Source: Caulobacter mirabilis (GTDB taxonomy: Bacteria > Pseudomonadota > Alphaproteobacteria > Caulobacterales > Caulobacteraceae). Taken from it: 64,000 nt of DNA. The DNA lies in NCBI RefSeq assembly GCF_002749615.1, contig NZ_CP024201.1:3887001-3951000 (forward strand), read 5' to 3'. Within the stretch, counting starts at the first letter, position 1. The number at the start of each line of letters is the position of its first letter. The notes below the pieces were generated by a model. That model was given only the letters and a program-made list of their open reading frames with translations, did no database searches and was not told the origin of the DNA. The position numbers were made by a program, and so were the translations under genes. Of this stretch, positions 36,188 through 44,961 are shown one piece after another.

Positions 36188-36854
36188 CGCGCCGCGCCGC
36201 CGCTTTCCGATCGGCCTGACCGTCGCCTCAGGCGTGTCGCTGGTCATCCTGTTGGGCCTGGGGACCTGGCAGATGCAGCGGCTGGCCTGGAAGCAGGACC
36301 TGATCGCGCGACTCGAGACGCTCAAGACCGCGCAGCCCAAGCCTATCGACGAGGTCCTCGCCCGAGCCAAGCGCGGCGAGACGGTGGACTGGGTCCGCGT
36401 CGCCGCCGTCTGCGAGCAGCCGATCCCGGCGCGTCCCGACCACGTCCGCAACGCCGTCCGCGAAGGTCAGATCGTCTGGCGCGTGACCAGTCTCTGTCCT
36501 CTGCCCGCCGCCTCGCCCTATCGCGAGATCCTCGTCGACCGCGGCCTGGTCGCCAACGCCAGCGGCAAGGTCGAAACGCCGACCGTGGCGCTGGCCCCCG
36601 TCGGCGCGGTCGTCGGCGTGCTGGCCCCCGCCGCGACCCTATCCAAGGACGCCGCGGCCCTGCTCCCCGACGGCGCGCCGTCGCTGATCCTGATGGCGGA
36701 GCGCGAGACGCCGCAGCCGGTCGAGGTTGTCGCCGCGCCGCTGCCGCCCAACCTCACCAACCGCCATCTGGAATACGCCTTGACCTGGTACGGCCTTGCC
36801 GGGGCCCTGGTCGCCGTCTACGCAGCGCTCGTGCGGCGCAGAATGAAAGCCTGA
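36180..36854 (+). CDS. SURF1-family oxidase assembly protein
   Basis: A 224-residue SURF1/Shy1 protein: N-terminal membrane helix (IGLTVASGVSLVILLGLGTWQMQRLAW) with the GTWQxxR motif, a periplasmic domain, RHLEYALTWYGLAGALVAVY as the second helix. It assists haem a insertion into subunit I. The stop overlaps the thrC start by one base. Confidence 0.92.
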   Translation: MSDAPRRRFPIGLTVASGVSLVILLGLGTWQMQRLAWKQDLIARLETLKTAQPKPIDEVLARAKRGETVDWVRVAAVCEQPIPARPDHVRNAVREGQIVWRVTSLCPLPAASPYREILVDRGLVANASGKVETPTVALAPVGAVVGVLAPAATLSKDAAALLPDGAPSLILMAERETPQPVEVVAAPLPPNLTNRHLEYALTWYGLAGALVAVYAALVRRRMKA

Positions 36855-38260
36855 TGAAGTACATCTCCACGCGGACGGGGTCGGCCGGCAAGGCCGCGCC
36901 TATCGGTTTCCTCGATGCGGTCCTGGCGGGCCTGGCGCCGGACGGCGGCCTGTACGTGCCGGAGACCTGGCCGAGCTTCACCGCCGACGAGATCGCCGCC
37001 TTCGCCGGCAAGCCCTACGCCGAGGTCGCCGCCGATGTCCTGGCCCGCTTCGCCGGGCACGACATCCCCTACGACGCCCTCCTGGAGATGTGCGAGGAGG
37101 CCTACGGGACCTTCACCCACGCCGCGACCTGCCCGGTGAAGCAGCTGCGTCCGGGCCAGTTCCTGCTGGAGCTGTTCCATGGCCCGTCGCTGGCCTTCAA
37201 GGACGTGGCGATGCAGCTCCTGGGGCGGCTCTACGACTACGCCCTGTCACGCCAGAACCGGATCATGACCATCGTCTGCGCCACCTCCGGCGACACCGGC
37301 GGCGCGGCGGTCGAGGCGTTCCGCGGCCGCAGGAACGCCCGCATCGTCGCCCTCTTCCCGGAAGGTCGGATCAGCGAGGTCCAGCGCCGCTTCATGACCA
37401 CGGTCGGGGACGCCAACGTCGCCTGCCTGTCCGTCGAGGGCACCTTCGACGACTGCCAGACCATCGTGAAGGGCATGTTCGGCGACGACCAGTTCCGCCA
37501 GGCGGTCGATCTGTCCGGCGTCAACTCGATCAACTTCGCCCGTATCGTCGCCCAGGCGGTCTACTATTTCACGGCCGCGGTCGCCGTCGGCGCGCCCCGC
37601 CGGCCCGTGGCCTTCACCGTGCCGACCGGCAACTTCGGCGACGCCTTCGCCGGTTGGGTCGCCAAGCAGATGGGCCTGCCCATCGCGCGGATCACCGTCG
37701 CGACCAACAGCAACGACATCATGGCCCGCGCCTTCGAGGAAGGCCGCTACGCCCGCGGCGTGGTCGCCGCGACCCAGTCGCCGGCCATGGACATCCAGAT
37801 CGCCTCGAACTTCGAGCGCCTCTACTTCGAGGCCGTGCGCCGCGACGGCGTCGAGACCGACCGCGCCTTCCGGGCCTTTACCGGAACCGGATCGCTGGAC
37901 CTGCCGCCGGTCGCCCTGACGACGATGCGCGAGACCTTCCGCGGCGTGTCGGTCAGCGAGGAGGACACCGCCCGCACCATCCTGGCGACGCTGAACGAGA
38001 CCGGCGAGATCATCGATCCGCACACCGCCGTCGCGCTGGCCGCGGCGAACCGCTCGCCCAGCGTCGGCGACGCGCCGGTGATCGTGCTGTCGACCGCCCA
38101 CCCCGCCAAGTTCCCCGAAGCCGTCGAAGCCGCGACCGGCGTACTGCCGACCGTGCCGGCGGCCGCTCGCGGCCTGGCCGGCAAGGGCGAACGCTTCGAC
38201 CGCCTCCCGGCCGACGCCGACGCGATCAAGGCCTACGTCCGCGAGTTCGCAAGGCGGTGA
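36854..38260 (+). CDS. thrC: Threonine synthase
   Basis: A 468-residue PLP enzyme. The lysine is in HGPSLAFKDVAMQLLG (near 111), with ATSGDTGGAAVEAFRG and the phosphate-binding PTGNFGDAFAGWVAKQMG. Length and KYISTRTG N-terminus fit the long (yeast/E. coli-like) class. It makes threonine from O-phosphohomoserine. Last step of the pathway, here tied to an oxidase operon by a one-base overlap; the stop overlaps the M16 start. Confidence 0.95.
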   Translation: MKYISTRTGSAGKAAPIGFLDAVLAGLAPDGGLYVPETWPSFTADEIAAFAGKPYAEVAADVLARFAGHDIPYDALLEMCEEAYGTFTHAATCPVKQLRPGQFLLELFHGPSLAFKDVAMQLLGRLYDYALSRQNRIMTIVCATSGDTGGAAVEAFRGRRNARIVALFPEGRISEVQRRFMTTVGDANVACLSVEGTFDDCQTIVKGMFGDDQFRQAVDLSGVNSINFARIVAQAVYYFTAAVAVGAPRRPVAFTVPTGNFGDAFAGWVAKQMGLPIARITVATNSNDIMARAFEEGRYARGVVAATQSPAMDIQIASNFERLYFEAVRRDGVETDRAFRAFTGTGSLDLPPVALTTMRETFRGVSVSEEDTARTILATLNETGEIIDPHTAVALAAANRSPSVGDAPVIVLSTAHPAKFPEAVEAATGVLPTVPAAARGLAGKGERFDRLPADADAIKAYVREFARR

Positions 38261-39522
38261 CGACGACCCTCCATCGCCTCGCCAACGGCGTGCGGGTCGT
38301 CTGCGACCCGATGCCGGGCCTGGAGACCCTGGCCCTGTCGGTCGTCGCCGGCCGCGGCGCCCGCTGGGAAGACGAGCGTCGCTCGGGCTGGTCCCATCTG
38401 CTCGAGCACATGGTGTTCAAGGGCGCCGGTTCGCGCTCGGCCCGCGAGATCGTCGAGGCGATCGAGGATCAGGGCGGCCAGCTGAACGCCGCCACCGGCT
38501 ACGAGCGGACCAGCTTCCAGACCCGGGCCCTGAAGGGCGGCCTGCCGCTGGCCATGGAGATCACCGCGGACCTGCTGCTGCGGCCGACGCTCGACGCCGG
38601 CGACCTGGCCCGTGAGAAGCAGGTGGTCGGCCAGGAGATCGCCGAGGCGGCCGACACGCCCGACGACCTGGTCTTCGAGCTCGCTCAGGAGAAGGCCTTC
38701 GACGGCCAGTCGCTGGGCCGGCCGATCCTTGGGACCAATCGGTCGCTCAAACCCGCCACGCCCCAGTCCATGGCCGACTGGCGCGCCGAGCTCTACGCCC
38801 CGGACCGCCTGGTGGTCAGCGCCGCCGGCGCCGTCGACGAGGCCGAGCTTCTGAAACTGGCCGAAGCGGCCTTCGGCCATCTGCCGGCGCGGACCGACGC
38901 CGAAGCGCCGCCGCCGGCCGCCTTCACCGGCGGCGTCGCGGCAAAGACCCGGAAGCTGGAGCAAGCTCATCTGGTGCTGCTGCTGCCGGCCGTCGGCGCC
39001 GCGGACGACGACTACTTCGTGCTCCGCCTGTTCGCCGAGGCGCTGGGCGGCGGCATGTCCTCGCGGCTGTTCCAGGAAGCGCGCGAGAATCGCGGCCTCG
39101 CCTACGCCATCGACGCCTATGCCGACACCTACGCCGACGTCGGCATGCTGGGCGTCTACGCCGGCTGCGCGGCGGGCGACGCCGCCGAGTTGACCCGCAT
39201 CACGGCCGGCGAGATCGGGGCGCTGGCGTCCTCGGTCACCGACGCCGAGCTGCGGCGCGCCAAGGCCCAGCTGAAGGGCTCGCTGTTCATGGGTCGCGAA
39301 CAGCCGCTGAACCGGGCCGAGACGGCCGCCGGCCAGACCCTGCTGTTCGACCGCCTGTTCACCGCCGGCGACATCGCCGAAGCGATCGACGCAGTGACCC
39401 CCGCCGACTTCGCCCGCCTCGGCGAACGTCTGACCCGGGATCGCCGCAGCGTCGTGTCGGTTTTGGGCTCGAAAGCCGCCCTCGCGGCGCCCGAAGCGTT
39501 CGAAAGAGCGCTGTTCCCTTGA
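38257..39522 (+). CDS. M16-family zinc peptidase (MPP-like)
   Basis: Starts at GTG 38257, overlapping the thrC stop (GTGA). The 421-residue pitrilysin-family enzyme carries the inverted zinc motif HLLEH (HxxEH, about 49-53) with a downstream Glu in EKQVVGQEIAEA, and the C-terminal LFAEALGGGMSSRLFQEARENRGLAY block that binds substrate. Bacterial homologues of the mitochondrial processing peptidase are cytoplasmic or periplasmic oligopeptidases; no signal peptide is seen, so cytoplasmic. Confidence 0.9.
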   Translation: MTTTLHRLANGVRVVCDPMPGLETLALSVVAGRGARWEDERRSGWSHLLEHMVFKGAGSRSAREIVEAIEDQGGQLNAATGYERTSFQTRALKGGLPLAMEITADLLLRPTLDAGDLAREKQVVGQEIAEAADTPDDLVFELAQEKAFDGQSLGRPILGTNRSLKPATPQSMADWRAELYAPDRLVVSAAGAVDEAELLKLAEAAFGHLPARTDAEAPPPAAFTGGVAAKTRKLEQAHLVLLLPAVGAADDDYFVLRLFAEALGGGMSSRLFQEARENRGLAYAIDAYADTYADVGMLGVYAGCAAGDAAELTRITAGEIGALASSVTDAELRRAKAQLKGSLFMGREQPLNRAETAAGQTLLFDRLFTAGDIAEAIDAVTPADFARLGERLTRDRRSVVSVLGSKAALAAPEAFERALFP

Positions 39523-39553
39523 CCTGAACGGTCGAGTCTCCACCTTCGCAAAC

Positions 39554-40165
39554 ATGTCGCTGCTCGAGTGGATCGCGCCGGAACCCAATCTCGCCCTGGA
39601 AGGCGAAGGCGTGCGGCTGCGGCCGCCCCGCCGGAAGGACTATTCGGAATGGGCGGCGCTGCGGCAGGCGTCCCGGGGATTCCTGCAGCCGTGGGAACCG
39701 ACCTGGGCGCCCGATGAGCTCAGCCTGGTCAGCTTTCAGCGCCGGCTGACCGCCTGGCGCCGCGGCCGCGAGCTGGACCAGATGTACGCCTTCTTCGTGT
39801 ACCGGAAGGCCGATGGCGCCCTGACCGGCGGCGTGACCCTGAACAACGTCCGGCGCGGCGTCGCCCAGACCGCCACCGTCGGCTACTGGTCGGGCCAGAC
39901 CACAGCCCGCAACGGCCATACCCTGGCGGCGGTGAAGACCCTGATCCCCTTCGCCTTCGGACCGCTCGGGCTGCATCGCCTCGAAGCGGCCTGCCTGCCG
40001 ACCAACGACGCCTCCGGCAATCTTCTGCTCAAGGCGGGGTTCACCGAGGAAGGCTACGCAAAGGCTTATCTGAAAATTAACGGCGATTGGCGAGACCATC
40101 GCCTGTTCGGACTGGTCTCGCGCGGCGTGTCGCGCGGGCGTCCACGGGAGGGCCTTCCGGGCTGA
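39554..40165 (+). CDS. GNAT N-acetyltransferase (RimJ/RimL-like)
   Basis: A 203-residue acetyltransferase with GVTLNNVRRGVAQTATVGYW, the acetyl-CoA loop in TARNGHTLAAVK, and LGLHRLEAACLPTNDASGNLLLKAGFTEEGYAKAYLKINGDWRDHRLF, the RimJ-type core. Substrates are N-terminal amines or small molecules; RimJ acts on ribosomal protein S5. Placed between an M16 peptidase and the pdeA-like gene, an arrangement I recall from Caulobacter. Confidence 0.87.
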   Translation: MSLLEWIAPEPNLALEGEGVRLRPPRRKDYSEWAALRQASRGFLQPWEPTWAPDELSLVSFQRRLTAWRRGRELDQMYAFFVYRKADGALTGGVTLNNVRRGVAQTATVGYWSGQTTARNGHTLAAVKTLIPFAFGPLGLHRLEAACLPTNDASGNLLLKAGFTEEGYAKAYLKINGDWRDHRLFGLVSRGVSRGRPREGLPG

Positions 40166-40170
40166 ACCGG

Positions 40171-41832
40171 ATGAGGCAGGGGCAGGAGCGCCGGATTTGG
40201 GACGCCGCCGCCACGCTTGAGGCGTTGGGCGGGGCGCAGGTCGCGCTCTGGGTCTGGGAGCCCGAGGACGACCGCCTGCGGCTTTACGGCGCCGCCCGGC
40301 AGCTGGGTCTGGGCCCGCTGGCCCCCGAATGTTCATCCGCCGCCTTCCGCGCCCTGGCCCTGCCGTCCGACCGGGCCGCGGCCGAGGAGCTGCTCCGCAT
40401 CCAGCAGCCCGGCGCCGAGGTCTCCCTGCGTCTGCGCATGCGCGGCGGCGAGACCTGCCTGTGGCGCGGGGTCTGGCTCGAGGAGGGCGTACGCGCGTCG
40501 GGGATCGTCGCCCCCGAAATGCAGTTCGCGGCCTCCGACGCCGATCCCTTGACCGGTCTGCTCGATCGCCGCAGCTTCGTGGCCCGCGCCCGCGAGCGCC
40601 TGACCACGCCGATGCGCCAGACCCTGGTCGTGGCGGACCTGGACCGCCTGCGCCGGCTGAACGAGGCCCTGGGTCACGACCGCGCCGACCTGGTGCTGGC
40701 CGCCCTCGGCTCGCGCCTGGCCGCGGCCTTCGGGCCCGACGCGCTGCTCGGACGCATCGGCGAGGACGAGTTCGCGGTGATGGTCGCCGGCGAGACCGAA
40801 GCCGCCGAGAAGCTGCGCAAGGCGCTGGAACAGCCGCTGCGGGTCGCCGGCTTCGACATCCTCCCGACCTTGGCCGTGGGCGGGGTCGAGGCCGAGGGCG
40901 GCGAGGACGCCCCCGACGCCGCCGAGCTGCTGCGCCGCGCCGAGCTGGCCGTGGAAAGCGCCAAGTCCGCAGGCCGCGGCGGCGGAGCCGCCTACGGCCG
41001 CTCCATGGAAAGCGACGGCCTGTCCCAGCTGGCCCTGGAATCCGACCTGCGCGGCGCCGTCGCTCGGGGCGAGATGACACCCTACTTCCAACCGGTGGTC
41101 CGCCTGTCCGACGGCGCCCTGTCCGGCTTCGAGGCCCTGTGCCGCTGGCGGCATCCCCGCCGCGGGCTGATCCCGCCGGACGAGTTCCTGCCGATGGCCG
41201 AAGAGCTGGGCCTGATGGGCGAGCTCGGCGCCCACATGCTCCGCGCGTCGGCGCGCCAGCTGGCCCTGTGGCGCAAGGCCCACGCGGCGGCGGGCGACCT
41301 GACCGTCAGCGTCAACCTGTCCACCGGCGAGATCCATCGCAGCGGCCTGGTCGAGGACGTCACCGGCCTGATCAACAAGCATCGCCTGCCCTCCGGCTCG
41401 CTGAAGCTGGAGATCACCGAGAGCGACATCATGCGCGACCCGGAGAGCGCCGCGCTGGTGCTCAAGGCGCTGCGCCAGGGCGGCGCGGGTCTGGCGCTGG
41501 ACGACTTCGGCACCGGTTTCTCGTCGCTGAGCTACCTGACCCGCCTGCCCTTCGACACGCTCAAGATCGACCGCTACTTCGTGCGGACCATGGGCGCCAA
41601 CGAGGGGTCGGCCAAGATCGTGCGGTCGGTGATCAAGCTCGGCCAGGACCTGAACCTGGAGGTGGTCGCCGAGGGCGTCGAGAACGCCATCATGGCCCGC
41701 CAGCTGCTGGAACTGGGCTGCGACTACGGCCAGGGCTTCGGCTACGCCCCCGCGCTGTCGCCGCAGGAGGCCGAGGTCTACCTCAACGAAAGCTACGTCG
41801 ACGGCGCGGCTCCGGTCCGCCGCCAGGGCTAG
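40171..41832 (+). CDS. pdeA: c-di-GMP phosphodiesterase with degenerate GEDEF domain (PdeA-like)
   Basis: The start at 40171 (MRQGQERRIWDAA) gives 553 residues: a PAS-like domain (about 10-118), GGDEF domain (125-285) and EAL domain (290-545). The cyclase motif is GEDEF (197-201), not GGDEF, exactly the change in Caulobacter PdeA (CC3396), where the domain binds GTP and activates the EAL. The EAL is intact: EALCRW (321-326), LEITESDI, DDFGTGFSSLSYL and AEGVE. It should hydrolyse c-di-GMP to pGpG during cell-cycle control. The C-terminus ends RRQG, similar to the short ClpX-recognised tail described for PdeA. The orthology is inference from domains, length and recalled gene order. Confidence 0.85.
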   Translation: MRQGQERRIWDAAATLEALGGAQVALWVWEPEDDRLRLYGAARQLGLGPLAPECSSAAFRALALPSDRAAAEELLRIQQPGAEVSLRLRMRGGETCLWRGVWLEEGVRASGIVAPEMQFAASDADPLTGLLDRRSFVARARERLTTPMRQTLVVADLDRLRRLNEALGHDRADLVLAALGSRLAAAFGPDALLGRIGEDEFAVMVAGETEAAEKLRKALEQPLRVAGFDILPTLAVGGVEAEGGEDAPDAAELLRRAELAVESAKSAGRGGGAAYGRSMESDGLSQLALESDLRGAVARGEMTPYFQPVVRLSDGALSGFEALCRWRHPRRGLIPPDEFLPMAEELGLMGELGAHMLRASARQLALWRKAHAAAGDLTVSVNLSTGEIHRSGLVEDVTGLINKHRLPSGSLKLEITESDIMRDPESAALVLKALRQGGAGLALDDFGTGFSSLSYLTRLPFDTLKIDRYFVRTMGANEGSAKIVRSVIKLGQDLNLEVVAEGVENAIMARQLLELGCDYGQGFGYAPALSPQEAEVYLNESYVDGAAPVRRQG

Positions 41833-41879
41833 AGCGCGTCAGGCGGAAGCGTAAGCGGTTCGGCCGCCCGAACGCGCTC
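41832..41879. terminator. Palindromic hairpin between pdeA and yqgE
   Basis: An outer stem GAGCGCGT/ACGCGCTC and an inner GGCGG/CCGCC stem around GCGTAAGCGG. Lies between convergent genes; no T-run. It resembles a further short repeat family but occurs once here. Confidence 0.6.
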
Positions 41880-41886
41880 CAAGAGA

Positions 41887-42465
41887 CTAGGCCCGGCCGC
41901 CTTCCATCGCCAGCATCTCGGGGCTGATGCCCAGCTTGCTCAGGGCGTGCGACCATTTGTGGTCGTGGTCGTCGCCGAACAGCAGCGCCTCGTCCGGGTC
42001 GCAGACCAGCCAGACGCTCTCGCGCACCTCGCGGTCGAGCTGGCCGGGCCCCCAGCCGGCGTAGCCGAGCGCCAGAAACGCCTTGCGCGGAGCAGCCTCG
42101 CCGCTCATCGCCTGCAGGATGTCGCGGGTGGTGGTCAGCGCCAGGCCGTCGCTGACCGGCAGGCTGACGCCCTCGCACAGATAGTCGTCGGTATGCAGGA
42201 CGAAGCCGCGCTCGCGCTCGACCGGACCGCCGACCAGGACGGGCTCGTCGGCGACGCGACGGATCGGCTGGTCGATGCCGATCTTCTCGAACAGGCCGGA
42301 CAGGGTCAGCCCGTCGACGGGGCGATTCACGGCCAGGCCGATCGCGTGCTCGTCGTCATGCGAACAGAGGAAGACCACGGCGCGCTCAAAACGGGGATCG
42401 CCGATTCCGGGCATGGCGATGAGCATCCGCCCGGCGAGGAACTCGGAACTCGGGAGCTCTGACAT
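41887..42465 (-). CDS. YqgE/AlgH-family protein
   Basis: A 192-residue UPF0301 protein with FLAGRMLIAMPGIGDPRFERAVVFLCSHDDEHAIGLAVNRP at the N-terminus and GYAGWGPGQLDREVRESVW in the middle, both standard YqgE blocks. AlgH was linked to alginate regulation in Pseudomonas, but the molecular role is unproven. Convergent with pdeA and divergent from peroxiredoxin. Confidence 0.92.
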   Translation of the reverse strand: MSELPSSEFLAGRMLIAMPGIGDPRFERAVVFLCSHDDEHAIGLAVNRPVDGLTLSGLFEKIGIDQPIRRVADEPVLVGGPVERERGFVLHTDDYLCEGVSLPVSDGLALTTTRDILQAMSGEAAPRKAFLALGYAGWGPGQLDREVRESVWLVCDPDEALLFGDDHDHKWSHALSKLGISPEMLAMEGGRA

Positions 42466-42576
42466 GACTAGATGATTGGCCTTGATGGCGACGGTTTCAA
42501 GTCGCCGGCTTGGCGGAACCCGCGCCTGCCTCTATTCGAGTCACCGACCGCGGTTTGCGCGATTTGGAGAGACGCC

Positions 42577-43059
42577 ATGACGATCAAGGCCGGCGACACG
42601 CTGCCCGACGCCACCTTCATGACGGCCGGCCCGGAAGGCCCGCGCCCGATCACCACCGACGAGATCTTCAAGGGCAAGACCGTCGCCCTGTTCGCCGTGC
42701 CGGGCGCCTTCACCCCGACCTGCTCGGCCAAGCACCTGCCGGGCTTCAAGGAGCACGTCGCCGAGTTCCGCGCCAAGGGCGTGGACGCCATCGCCTGCGT
42801 GTCGGTCAACGACGTGTTCGTGATGAAGGCCTGGGGCGCCGATCAGGGCGTCGGCGAGGACATCCTCATGCTGGCCGACGGCAACGGCGACTTCACCAAG
42901 GCCCTGGGCCTGGAGATGGACGGCAGCAAGTTCGGCATGGGCCTGCGCAGCCAGCGCTACTCGGCGATCGTCAAGGACGGCGTCGTGAGCACGCTGAACG
43001 TCGAGGCCGGCGGCGAGTTCAAGGTCTCGTCGGCGGACTACATGCTGGCGCAGCTGTAG
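42577..43059 (+). CDS. Peroxiredoxin (Prx5 type)
   Basis: The start at 42577 has GGAGA upstream and gives 160 residues, MTIKAGDTLPDATF. The peroxidatic cysteine is Cys49 in VPGAFTPTCSAKHLPGF, with the Prx5-type SVNDVFVMKAWG and GLRSQRYSAIV. Reduces H2O2 and organic peroxides, probably with glutaredoxin/glutathione as donor. A twin repeat follows immediately. Confidence 0.92.
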   Translation: MTIKAGDTLPDATFMTAGPEGPRPITTDEIFKGKTVALFAVPGAFTPTCSAKHLPGFKEHVAEFRAKGVDAIACVSVNDVFVMKAWGADQGVGEDILMLADGNGDFTKALGLEMDGSKFGMGLRSQRYSAIVKDGVVSTLNVEAGGEFKVSSADYMLAQL

Positions 43060-43067
43060 GTCCAGCT

Positions 43068-43137
43068 GGGGACATGCTCCCGAAGGGTGCGTGTCCCCTG
43101 AAGGGCGGGGACATGTACGCTGCGCGAACATGTCCCC
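43068..43137. repeat. Palindromic repeat, family 'GGGGACATGCTCC', copy 3 (two hairpins)
   Basis: First hairpin 43068-43098 (GGGGACATGCTCC with GGTGCGTGTCCCC) and second 43107-43137 (perfect 10-bp GGGGACATGT/ACATGTCCCC). Located between convergent peroxiredoxin and acyl-CoA dehydrogenase genes. Confidence 0.9.
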
Positions 43138-43152
43138 GAAGGCTTCAAGGCG

Positions 43153-44829
43153 CTACAGCGCCTCTTCCAGCACCGCCGCGCCCTGGACCACCGCCGGCAC
43201 GAGCCCTGGCGCGCCCGCCAGCACCTGCTCGGCGTAGAAGCGGTCCAGGCGGGCGTAGTCCTCGCCCTCGCCGGCCATCTTCGACAGCATCCAGCCGCCG
43301 ACCACGTCGCCCGCCAGCTTGAGGTAGGGCGTCGCCCCCGCCAGCGCGTCCGGCGCGCCCTTGTGGGCGATCAGCCAGTCGGTGGCCTCTTCCAGCGCCG
43401 CCACGCCGGCCAGCAGCCGCGCATTGCCCACCGCCTCGGCGCGGATCTCCGCGATCAGGCCGCGGATCGCCGCCCCGCCGGCCATCGACAGCTTTCGCCC
43501 GATCAGGTCCATGGCCTGGATGCCGTTGGTGCCTTCGTAGATCGGCAGAATGCGAGCGTCGCGATAGTGCTGGGCCGCGCCGGTCTCCTCGATGAAGCCC
43601 ATGCCGCCGTGCACCTGCAGCGCCAGCGACGCGGCCTCGACGCCCATGTCGGTCGACCAGCCCTTGGCGATCGGCGTCAGAAGCTCTTCGCGCAGCTTGG
43701 CGGTCTCGCGCGCTTCCGGCGTGGCGGCGTGGCGCGACAGGTCGGCGGCGACGGCGGTGGCCAGACAGATCGCCCGCGCCGCCTGGGTTTTGGCCTTGAT
43801 CAGCAGCAGGGTGCGACGCACGTCCGGATGGTCGTGGATCGGCGCGGGATTGGCCCCGGTCCAGGCCGAACGGCCCTGCTTGCGCTCGCGGGAGAATTCC
43901 AGCGCCTGCTGGTAGGCGCGCTCGGCGATGGCCACGCCCTGGGTCCCGACCTGGAGCCGCGCGGCGTTCATCATCGTGAACATGGCGGCCAGGCCGTTGT
44001 TCTCCTCCCCGACCAGCTCGGCCTTGGCCCCCTCGAACGCCATCACGCAGGTGGGCGAGGCGTGGATGCCCAGCTTGTGCTCGACCCCGACCGGCCGCAC
44101 GTCGTTGCGCGCGCCGACATCGCCTCCGTCGCCGACCAGGAACTTCGAAGCCAGGAACAGCGAGATGCCGCGGCTGCCCGCCGGCGCGTCCGGCAGACGC
44201 GCCAACACCAGGTGGACGATGTTGTCCGTGGCGTCGTGGTCGCCCCAGGTGATGAAGATCTTCTGGCCCGTCAGACGATACCCCCCCTCGCCGTCCGGTT
44301 CGGCGCGAGTGGTCAGGGCGGCCAGGTCCGAACCGGCCTGCGGCTCGGTCAGGTTCATGGTCCCGGTCCATTCGCCGCTGACCAGCTTCGGCAGGTAGAG
44401 CGCCTTCTGGCGATCCGTGCCGTGGGCGGTCAGGGCCTCGATCGCACCCTGGGTCAACATCGGGCACAGGCCGAAGGCCAGACTGGCGGCCTGGATCATC
44501 TCGAACATGCCGATCTCGAGCGCCTTGGGCAGGCCCTGGCCGCCGAACTCGGGCTCCGCCGACAGGCTGTTCCAGCCGCCCAGCGCGTACTGCCGATAGG
44601 CGTCGGCGTAGCCCGGCGCCGCCGTCACCGCGCCGTTGGCGTAGGTCGCGCCGGCCAGGTCGCCCGGCCGGTTCAGCGGCGCGATGACGTCCGCCGCGAA
44701 CTCGCCCGCCGCCTCCAGGATCGCCGCCGCCGTCGCTTCGTCCGCTTCCGGAAACGCCTCCCCCAACCGGTCGTAGCCCGCGGCCTTCAGGGCGGCGGCC
44801 AGATCGCGAAGCGGGGGGCGGTAGGTCAT
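43153..44829 (-). CDS. Acyl-CoA dehydrogenase (DmdC/C-terminal-domain type)
   Basis: A 558-residue flavoprotein of the extended ACAD group. Conserved blocks are LTEPQAGSDLAALTTRAE (FAD and substrate), KIFITWGDHD and the C-terminal IYEGTNGIQAMDLIGRK. The length and the FxxxxVGDGGDVGARNDVR-type linker resemble DmdC (methylthiopropionyl-CoA dehydrogenase) and related long ACADs, but the substrate cannot be set. Uses ETF as acceptor. Convergent with peroxiredoxin; divergent from yceI over a region with a strong palindrome. Confidence 0.88.
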   Translation of the reverse strand: MTYRPPLRDLAAALKAAGYDRLGEAFPEADEATAAAILEAAGEFAADVIAPLNRPGDLAGATYANGAVTAAPGYADAYRQYALGGWNSLSAEPEFGGQGLPKALEIGMFEMIQAASLAFGLCPMLTQGAIEALTAHGTDRQKALYLPKLVSGEWTGTMNLTEPQAGSDLAALTTRAEPDGEGGYRLTGQKIFITWGDHDATDNIVHLVLARLPDAPAGSRGISLFLASKFLVGDGGDVGARNDVRPVGVEHKLGIHASPTCVMAFEGAKAELVGEENNGLAAMFTMMNAARLQVGTQGVAIAERAYQQALEFSRERKQGRSAWTGANPAPIHDHPDVRRTLLLIKAKTQAARAICLATAVAADLSRHAATPEARETAKLREELLTPIAKGWSTDMGVEAASLALQVHGGMGFIEETGAAQHYRDARILPIYEGTNGIQAMDLIGRKLSMAGGAAIRGLIAEIRAEAVGNARLLAGVAALEEATDWLIAHKGAPDALAGATPYLKLAGDVVGGWMLSKMAGEGEDYARLDRFYAEQVLAGAPGLVPAVVQGAAVLEEAL

Positions 44830-44875
44830 GGGGCGTCTCCTTCGTTCAGGCGTTTTAGGCCTTGGATCACCGTCT

Positions 44876-44898
44876 CGTGAAGAGCATGCTCTTTCACG
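44876..44898. promoter_or_regulatory. 23-bp palindrome between acyl-CoA dehydrogenase and yceI
   Basis: A perfect 14-bp core AAGAGCATGCTCTT is flanked by CGTG and CACG, with one extra T before CACG. It lies about 46 bases from the dehydrogenase start and 64 from the yceI start, the place for an operator or shared promoter site. The regulator is unknown. Confidence 0.6.
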
Positions 44899-44961
44899 GA
44901 CTTGTGCTCGCCCTATTTGAAGCGAACCGTAACAGCACTAATCACAATAGAGGTCTGCCGC

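Noticed and set aside
40534..41020. Active diguanylate cyclase
   Set aside because: The signature is GEDEF, not GG(D/E)EF, so a regulatory GTP-binding role is preferred to synthesis.
39359..41080. 573-codon minus-strand frame
   Set aside because: Arginine/serine/proline-rich shadow of the GNAT and pdeA-like genes.
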